A DNA stretch of 6,834 nucleotides, taken from assembly GCF_000721935.1 (NCBI RefSeq), contig NZ_KL585423.1, positions 123,034 through 129,867 of the forward strand. Reading direction: 5' to 3'. Origin of the DNA: Streptomyces sp. NRRL WC-3549 (GTDB taxonomy: Bacteria > Actinomycetota > Actinomycetes > Streptomycetales > Streptomycetaceae). The translations under genes were made by a program, and so were the position numbers. Below, in pieces: positions 1-4,493 of the stretch. Positions within the stretch are counted from its first letter, which is position 1. Each line of letters opens with the position of its first letter. The notes below the pieces were generated by a model. The model was not told the origin of the DNA. It did not search any database and worked only from the letters and a program-made list of their open reading frames with translations.

Positions 1-179
1 ACGTGGAGGGGGCCCTGCCGGTCGGCCGCCACCATCAGGACCACCGAGAGGCCGAGGACGGCGCTGAGCACGGCGACGCTGATGATGCGCTGGAAGCGGG
101 CGAGCCGGGTACCGAAGGCAAGGCTCAGGCCGGTGGCGCAGAGGGGCAGCAGCACCGGCAGGGGCACGAGCGCGTTCAT
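1..179 (-). CDS. mrpD: Mrp cation/proton antiporter subunit D, N-terminal fragment (runs off left edge)
   Basis: The fragment starts at ATG 179 and stays open to the window edge, giving 59 complete codons beginning MNALVPLPVLLPLCATGLSL. Two hydrophobic segments are visible, at about residues 3-21 and 29-50, as expected for the N-terminal helices of MrpD. MrpD is the large NuoM/NuoN-like subunit of the Mrp antiporter, and with MrpA it is thought to carry the proton/cation path. The start overlaps the mrpC stop as ATGA (179-176), so translation is probably coupled to mrpC. The identification rests on the N-terminal sequence style and on the fixed A-C-D gene order; the conserved charged residues of the family lie outside the window. 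No frameshift is seen in the part present. Confidence 0.85.
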   Translation of the reverse strand, partial: MNALVPLPVLLPLCATGLSLAFGTRLARFQRIISVAVLSAVLGLSVVLMVAADRQGPLH

Positions 180-958
180 CCGTCGGCTCCTCGGTCGGGG
201 TCGGAGGGATCGGGTCCTGCGGGGCCGGGGCCCGCGCCCCCGGGCCCCCCGGACCCGCCGGAACGGTCGGAACCGCCGGACCCGCCGGAACCGGAGGAGG
301 CGCCCGGGGGGTCGCCTCCCGTGTCATGGGCAGAGGCGCCCGGGTCGAGGTCCGCGGGTTCGGTGGCGATGGGCGGGTGGCTGCCCCAGGGTGCGGCGTC
401 GGGGTAGTCGTCCGGGTCGGCCCCCAGGATGTCGTGCCACAGGTCGCCCGAGGCGTCCCGGCCCCGGGCCTGGAGGGCCCGGTCGGCACGCAGCCGGGCA
501 CGCAGCCGGTGGCGCTCCTCGCGGTAGCGGTCACGCTCCTCGGACGTGGGCTCGGATCCCGTCCGGTACTCCTCGCGGATCTCGGCCCACTCGCCCCGTA
601 CCTCCGCGCGCAGGACGATGCGCCGGTCCTCCAGGTCGTCGTGGACCTCGTCGGTACCGGTCAACTGGTGGCTTCGGTACGCCATGGCCAGCAGGAACGC
701 CGTGGTGGCGAGCGTGATGACGATGGCGGTCAGCGCGATGGCCTGGGGCAGCGGGTCGGTGACCCGGCCCAGTGCCACGCCGTAGAGCAGCGGTGCCTCG
801 CCCGCCCTGCCGGTCGCGGCGATCACCAGCAGGTTGATGCCGTTGCTCGCGATCACCGCGCCGAGCAGGATGCGGGTCAGCGGCCGGGTGAGCATGAGGA
901 CGCCGCCCACCGCGCACAGGACCACGGCGGTCAGGAGCAGGGAGACGCTGACGGTCAT
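176..958 (-). CDS. mrpC: Mrp cation/proton antiporter subunit C (NuoK-like) with long hydrophilic C-terminal tail
   Basis: This 260-residue protein starts at ATG 958, which overlaps the mrpA stop as ATGA, and ends at TGA 176, which overlaps the mrpD start. Residues 1-98 are a normal MrpC/NuoK-like core. It has three membrane segments (about 4-22, 27-49 and 72-95), a LLGAVIASNGINLLVI stretch at 31-46, and DPLPQAIALTAIVITLATTA from residue 68, which is typical of the family. MrpC is a small integral membrane subunit needed for assembly and activity of the antiporter. The oddity is the tail. Residues 99-170 are rich in Glu, Arg and Asp and probably helical. Residues 172-192 include DLWHDILGADPDDYPDAAPW. 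Residues 219-247 are a Gly/Ser/Pro low-complexity run. Family members are usually about 110-125 residues, so the tail more than doubles the protein. Its function is unknown to me. Confidence 0.92.
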   Translation of the reverse strand: MTVSVSLLLTAVVLCAVGGVLMLTRPLTRILLGAVIASNGINLLVIAATGRAGEAPLLYGVALGRVTDPLPQAIALTAIVITLATTAFLLAMAYRSHQLTGTDEVHDDLEDRRIVLRAEVRGEWAEIREEYRTGSEPTSEERDRYREERHRLRARLRADRALQARGRDASGDLWHDILGADPDDYPDAAPWGSHPPIATEPADLDPGASAHDTGGDPPGASSGSGGSGGSDRSGGSGGPGGAGPGPAGPDPSDPDRGADG

Positions 959-3855
959 CGGCCCGTGCCTCCGGCCCCGGGCTCGGCCGGCGCGAGCCCG
1001 CCCGCCGCCCGTTCGATCTGCCGGTCCACCTTGGCCCCGAGCGCGCGCACGATGTCCAGGACCACACCGAGGACCAGGAGGTAGACGCCGCAGTCGAAGA
1101 GGACCGGCGTACCGATGTGGAAGTCGCCGATGACGGGCAGGTGCCCGTGGTAGGTCCAGGCGTGCAGGACCGTGCCGTGGACGAGTCCCGCCAGGGCGAC
1201 CCCGGTGGAGAGGAACAGCCCGAGGCCGGTGAAGAGCCCCGGTTGCAGGGGGGCGGCCTCCGCGAGTTCGAAGCGGCCGCCCGCGAGGTAGCGGGTGATG
1301 AGTCCGAGTCCCGCGACGAGTCCGCCGACGAAGCCGCCGCCCGGCATGTTCTCCGCGCAGAACAGCAGGTACAGGGAGAGGACCAGGATCGGGTGGAAGG
1401 CCAGCCGGGCGACCACTTCGAAGACGACCGAACGGTGTTCCGGCGCGAGGGTCGATCCGGCGGCCAGCCAGGTGCGTTCGGGGGCGGCGTCGTCGCCCCG
1501 CGGCACCCCGGTCAGCGTGGTGGTACTCAGTGACCAGGCGGTCTCCCCGCGCAGTTCGCCCCGCTTCTGGTCGGCCTCGCTGCGGCGGTGGACGTAGATG
1601 AGGCTGGTGACCCCGATCGCGGCGGCGGCCAGCACCGCGGACTCCCCCATCGTGTCCCAGGCCCGCAGGTCGACGAGGATGGTGGCCACCACGTCCTTGA
1701 GGCCGTGGTGGGAAGTCTCCTCGACCATCGCCGCACCCGCCGGCGGGGCCACGCGCGCCGCCGCCGTCACCCACAGCGCCACTCCGAGCACGGCCGCGCC
1801 CCCCAGCGCGACGGGGACGCGGAGCGCCCGCCGCCAGGGGCTGACCGACTCCTGGAAGTGCACCGGCATGCGGCGCAGGACGAGCACGAACACGATCATG
1901 GAGACGGTCTCGACACAGAACTGGGTGAGCGCCAGGTCGGGGGCGCCCTGCACCACGAAGAGCAGTGCGGTGCCGTACCCGGTCAGCCCGGCGAGGACGA
2001 CGGCCTTCATACGGCGGCTGACGGCCAGGCAGAGCAGCGCGGCCGCGCAGGTCAGTACGGCGACGGCGCCCTGGAGCGGGGTGTCCCACAGCCGGGGGGC
2101 GGCCGCCCGGTGCCAGGGGCGGTCCGTGAAGAGCACCGCCAGCTGACCGCCCAGCATCACCAGCAGGGTGGTGGCGAGGTACACCGAGAGCGAGCCGCGC
2201 TGGACGAACCCGGTGACCTGGAGGGCGAGGCGTTCCAGGCCGAGCAGCAGGTGGCCGAAGACGCTGTCGGCGGTCGGCCAGGCGATCCGCCGGGAGAGCC
2301 GGGTGACGGTGGTGCGCGCGGCGAAGAGCAGGGCTCCGCCCGCCCAGGCGCAGGCGGACAGCAGCAGGACCGTTCCCCAGCCGTGCCAGAGCGCGAGGTG
2401 GAAGGGGTGGTCCGGGGCGGGGAAGGTGTCGGCGTACGCGCCCAGCAGTTGGTCCGTCCAGCCGATGCCGGGGCCCAGGACCAGGCCGGCGGCGGCGAGG
2501 ACCGCGGGCGGGGCGAGGAAGGCGGGGGCCACCCGGTGCATCGGGGTGTCCTCGGCCCCGGGCTTGCGGGCGAAGGCCCCCCACACGAAGCGCAGGGTGT
2601 AGGTGACGGTGAGCACGGAGCCGGCGACGGTGGCGGCCAGCGCCCAGCGGTCGGCGGTGCCGCCGTGCAGCAGCGCGTCGAAGGCCGCCTCCTTCGCTGC
2701 GAAGCCGAGCAGCGGGGGCAGGGCCGCCATGGACGCGGCGGCGAGCACGGCCGTCGCGCACAGCCAGGGTGCCGAGCGGCCGATTCCGGAGAGTCTGCGC
2801 AGGTCACGGGTTCCGGCGGAGTGGTCGATGATCCCGGTGACCAGGAAGAGCGGCGCCTTGAACAGGGCGTGCCCCAGGATCATCGCGCCGGCGGCGAGCG
2901 CGGCGTTCCGGTTGCCGGCTCCGGCGAGCACCGTCAGGAAGCCGAGCTGGCTGACGGTCCCGTAGGCCAGCACCAGTTTCAGGTCGTTGAGGCGCAGGGC
3001 GCGCCAGCCGCCGAGCAGCATGGTCGCTCCACCGAGCACCAGGACGACGGGCCGCCACAGGGGTACGTCGGCGAAGGCGGGGGCGAGCCGTGCCAGCAGG
3101 TAGACGCCCGCCTTGACCATCGCGGCGGCGTGCAGGTAGGCGCTGACGGGGGTCGGCGCGGCCATCGCGTTGGGCAGCCAGAGGCTGAACGGCCAGATGG
3201 CGGACTTCGACAGGGCCCCGCACAGGACGAGGGCGACCGCGACCGACACGGCGAGTGTGGTGTCGGGCGGGTGGGCGACGATCGCGGAGATGCGGTAGGT
3301 CCCCGCCGCCTGACCGATGATCAGGAAGCCGACCAGCATGGCGAGGCCGCCCAGTGTGGTGACGGCGAGGGCCTGGAGGGCGGACCTGCGGTTCTGCTTG
3401 CGTTCGCTGCCGTGGCCGATCAGCAGGTAGGAGAAGACGGTGGTGAGCTCCCAGAAGACGTAGAGGGAGATCAGGTCGTCGGCGAGGACCAGGGCGAGCA
3501 TCGCGCCGGTGAACGCGAGCAGGTTCCCGGCGAAGGAACCGAGCCGGGGCGAGTCGTCGGTGAAGTACGAGGCGCAGTACAGCAGGACGAGGGTGCCGAC
3601 CCCTGCGGCGAGCAGCACCATGAGCTCGGCGAGTGCGTCCAGGCGCAGGGCGAGCGAGACGTCGTAGTCCGGGATCCACTTCCAGGTCCAGGAGACCGCT
3701 CCTCCGGCCGCCGCGCCGCTCCATTCGGTGATCGCCCACACCGTGGTGGCGGCGGGCGGCAGCGCGAGCACCAGGAAGGCGCGTCGGCCCAGCCGTCGCA
3801 CCAGCGGGGCCGCGCAGGCCGCGAGGACGAAGTGGCAGACGATCAGCGTGATCAC
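955..3855 (-). CDS. mrpA: Mrp cation/proton antiporter subunit A fused to MnhB domain (MrpA-MrpB)
   Basis: This 966-residue polytopic membrane protein is the largest subunit of the Mrp antiporter, which exchanges Na+ or other monovalent cations for H+. Residues about 65-430 form the NuoL-like proton-antiporter core. Family charged residues are visible there: E136 in FWELTTVFSYLLIG, K217 in ALSKSAIWPF, H242 and K248 in YLHAAAMVKAG, H329 and K333 in GHALFKAPLFL, and K388/E389. Residues about 598-670 resemble the MbhD/DUF4040 domain (GAPDLALTQFCVET), and about 680-757 the MbhE-like part. After a hydrophilic linker (757-810), residues about 810-937 are an MnhB domain (AENMPGGGFVGGLVAGLGL), normally a separate MrpB. 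Such A-B fusions are known in actinobacteria and other groups. The start is GTG at 3855; no other ATG, GTG or TTG lies in frame back to the upstream stop, and I see no good Shine-Dalgarno sequence. The stop overlaps mrpC by four bases. Confidence 0.95.
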   Translation of the reverse strand: MITLIVCHFVLAACAAPLVRRLGRRAFLVLALPPAATTVWAITEWSGAAAGGAVSWTWKWIPDYDVSLALRLDALAELMVLLAAGVGTLVLLYCASYFTDDSPRLGSFAGNLLAFTGAMLALVLADDLISLYVFWELTTVFSYLLIGHGSERKQNRRSALQALAVTTLGGLAMLVGFLIIGQAAGTYRISAIVAHPPDTTLAVSVAVALVLCGALSKSAIWPFSLWLPNAMAAPTPVSAYLHAAAMVKAGVYLLARLAPAFADVPLWRPVVLVLGGATMLLGGWRALRLNDLKLVLAYGTVSQLGFLTVLAGAGNRNAALAAGAMILGHALFKAPLFLVTGIIDHSAGTRDLRRLSGIGRSAPWLCATAVLAAASMAALPPLLGFAAKEAAFDALLHGGTADRWALAATVAGSVLTVTYTLRFVWGAFARKPGAEDTPMHRVAPAFLAPPAVLAAAGLVLGPGIGWTDQLLGAYADTFPAPDHPFHLALWHGWGTVLLLSACAWAGGALLFAARTTVTRLSRRIAWPTADSVFGHLLLGLERLALQVTGFVQRGSLSVYLATTLLVMLGGQLAVLFTDRPWHRAAAPRLWDTPLQGAVAVLTCAAALLCLAVSRRMKAVVLAGLTGYGTALLFVVQGAPDLALTQFCVETVSMIVFVLVLRRMPVHFQESVSPWRRALRVPVALGGAAVLGVALWVTAAARVAPPAGAAMVEETSHHGLKDVVATILVDLRAWDTMGESAVLAAAAIGVTSLIYVHRRSEADQKRGELRGETAWSLSTTTLTGVPRGDDAAPERTWLAAGSTLAPEHRSVVFEVVARLAFHPILVLSLYLLFCAENMPGGGFVGGLVAGLGLITRYLAGGRFELAEAAPLQPGLFTGLGLFLSTGVALAGLVHGTVLHAWTYHGHLPVIGDFHIGTPVLFDCGVYLLVLGVVLDIVRALGAKVDRQIERAAGGLAPAEPGAGGTGR

Positions 3856-3904
3856 GACGGAGAGACCGGAGGGGCAAAGGGTGCAGAGTGAGCGAAGGGC
3901 ACCG

Positions 3905-3918
3905 AATACAGATATATC
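3905..3918 (-). promoter_or_regulatory. A/T-rich patch, possible -10 region of the mrp operon promoter
   Basis: Read on the minus strand, this patch is GATATATCTGTATT, lying 50-63 bases before the GTG start of mrpA. It is the only clearly A/T-rich stretch close to the gene. TGTATT (3910-3905) is one mismatch from TATATT, but no matching -35 box is visible, so the assignment is weak. Confidence 0.25.
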
Positions 3919-4057
3919 CCTTGGCTCCCTTCACCCGTCCGGCGCGCCGCGTGGGGCGCGGACCACTGGCCGCGGAGCGGGCCGGACGAGGCCGGCGCAC
4001 GTTCCGTTCTGGTCACTCAGAGGCGTGTGCCCGGAGCTCTGGTCCTCACACTCCGTC

Positions 4058-4080
4058 AGCCGTACCCGTACGCGACGGCT
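4058..4080. repeat. Inverted repeat AGCCGT/ACGGCT with inner CGTAC/GTACG dyad
   Basis: AGCCGT at 4058-4063 is matched by ACGGCT at 4075-4080 across 11 bases. Overlapping it is a tighter dyad, CGTAC-CC-GTACG, at 4061-4072. The two cannot form at once. It could be an operator or simply chance in GC-rich DNA; no function is assigned. Confidence 0.35.
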
Positions 4081-4223
4081 TTCCGGAGTACTGAATTCCG
4101 CACCGGGTCATCCGGCGGACGTGCGGAAACTCCCGGGAGGGGCGGCAGGCATCCGGTGGGGCATTCCATCGGCGCGGTAACGGTACGAAACCCGAGCCGC
4201 ACCGGAAAGCGGGGCTGAATTCC
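4079..4223. repeat. Duplicated module: CTTTCCGG/CCGGAAAG plus CTGAATTCC
   Basis: CTTTCCGG (4079-4086) is followed four bases later by CTGAATTCC (4091-4099). About 120 bases downstream, CCGGAAAG (4202-4209), its exact reverse complement, is followed five bases later by an identical CTGAATTCC (4215-4223). So one half of the module is inverted and the other directly repeated. TTCCGGA also recurs at 4227-4233 and 4234-4240. A/T-containing words repeated this often stand out in such GC-rich DNA and suggest protein-binding sites, but no known operator is recognised. Confidence 0.4.
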
Positions 4224-4252
4224 ATATTCCGGATTCCGGATCGTGAATTCAG
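4215..4252. repeat. 8-bp perfect inverted repeat CTGAATTC/GAATTCAG around TCCGGA repeats
   Basis: CTGAATTC (4215-4222) pairs exactly with GAATTCAG (4245-4252). The 22-base interior contains two copies of the palindrome TCCGGA (4228-4233 and 4235-4240), seven bases apart. The whole block is close to symmetric and is one of the most A/T-rich stretches in the window. A regulator binding site or the base of an RNA stem are both possible. Confidence 0.45.
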
Positions 4253-4280
4253 GGTGTCGGCACCGAAAGGTGCACGCCCT
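4251..4280 (+). other. RNA-like hairpin with GAAA tetraloop
   Basis: The inner stem GCACC (4260-4264) pairs with GGTGC (4269-4273) around a GAAA (GNRA-type) loop. After a two-base bulge (4258-4259), AGGGTGT (4251-4257) pairs with ACGCCCT (4274-4280) with one G-U wobble. That gives 12 pairs in total. The wobble and the GNRA loop both make sense only if the plus strand is transcribed, toward the kinase gene. No T-run follows, so it is not a classical intrinsic terminator. It may be part of a leader RNA or a small RNA. Confidence 0.45.
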
Positions 4281-4351
4281 CTTCCCGGGCGCCCCACGGG
4301 CCGGTACGCCCGCCACCGGGATCTCACGGACGCCGATAAGCCCCGGCGATC

Positions 4352-4376
4352 CGGTGCGCGCGAGAGGGGCGCGCCG
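4352..4376 (+). other. GC-rich hairpin, second possible leader structure
   Basis: CGGTGCGC (4352-4359) pairs with GCGCGCCG (4369-4376) through eight pairs, one of them a G-U wobble that favours the plus-strand RNA. The nine-base loop includes GAGA. A pyrimidine-rich stretch with TTTTT begins about 20 bases further on, too far for a standard intrinsic terminator. Chance formation in GC-rich DNA is possible. Confidence 0.3.
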
Positions 4377-4421
4377 TGTTGCACAGGTGAGCCCACTTTC
4401 TCTTCCTTTTTGCACTGTGAC

Positions 4422-4427
4422 TAATAT
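4422..4427 (+). promoter_or_regulatory. Candidate -10 box TAATAT upstream of the sensor kinase
   Basis: TAATAT matches the TAnnnT consensus for a principal-sigma -10 element and lies in the most A/T-rich part of the region. The bases 16-18 upstream (TTCTCTTC, 4398-4405) are a poor -35 box. If used, transcription would start near 4434, leaving an untranslated leader of about 60 bases that contains the 4457-4471 dyad and the Shine-Dalgarno sequence. Confidence 0.35.
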
Positions 4428-4456
4428 CCACGTGTCCAAGTTCTCAACGTATTTGA

Positions 4457-4471
4457 CCAGTCACCGACTGG
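4457..4471. promoter_or_regulatory. Perfect inverted repeat CCAGTC-ACC-GACTGG before the kinase RBS
   Basis: Six-base arms with a three-base centre form a perfect dyad that ends ten bases before AAGGAG. It could be an operator just downstream of the candidate promoter, or a small hairpin in the mRNA leader that affects translation initiation. No regulator can be named from sequence. Confidence 0.4.
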
Positions 4472-4481
4472 CACCATCGTC

Positions 4482-4487
4482 AAGGAG
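4482..4487 (+). promoter_or_regulatory. Shine-Dalgarno AAGGAG deciding the kinase start
   Basis: AAGGAG lies six bases before an in-frame CTG at 4494, which is near-ideal spacing, but 45 bases before the first ATG at 4533. The ATG has no purine-rich sequence at the right distance. There is no in-frame ATG, GTG or TTG between the upstream stop (TAA, 4422) and 4533. The site therefore argues for initiation at CTG. Confidence 0.6.
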
Positions 4488-4493
4488 CATCCC

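Larger units (their letters stand above)
3856..4493. other. Divergent intergenic region between mrpA and the sensor kinase gene
   Basis: These roughly 640 bases hold no convincing gene. The open frames that cross it have arginine/proline-rich or mixed translations and no good ribosome binding site. It is less GC-rich than the flanking genes and has A/T-rich patches at 3905-3918, 4215-4250 and 4397-4460. Because the genes diverge, it must carry promoters for both. It also contains several inverted repeats, listed separately. I found no tRNA and no riboswitch consensus that I recognise (cobalamin and ydaO/c-di-AMP were considered), and no clear terminator. Confidence 0.8.

Noticed and set aside
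176..2761. Minus-strand open frame of 861 codons that includes mrpC
   Set aside because: Its first 600 codons are an out-of-frame reading of mrpA. Only the part from ATG 958 is real, as mrpC.
1588..3891. Very long plus-strand open frame (767 codons) opposite mrpA
   Set aside because: It is antisense to a well-recognised mrpA, and its translation is Gly/Glu/Gln/Arg/His-rich without any domain. This is the usual shadow frame of GC-rich DNA.
4352..4411. Intrinsic terminator from the 4352-4376 hairpin and the later TTTTT
   Set aside because: The T-run begins about 20 bases or more after the stem, and no gene ends upstream of it on the plus strand.
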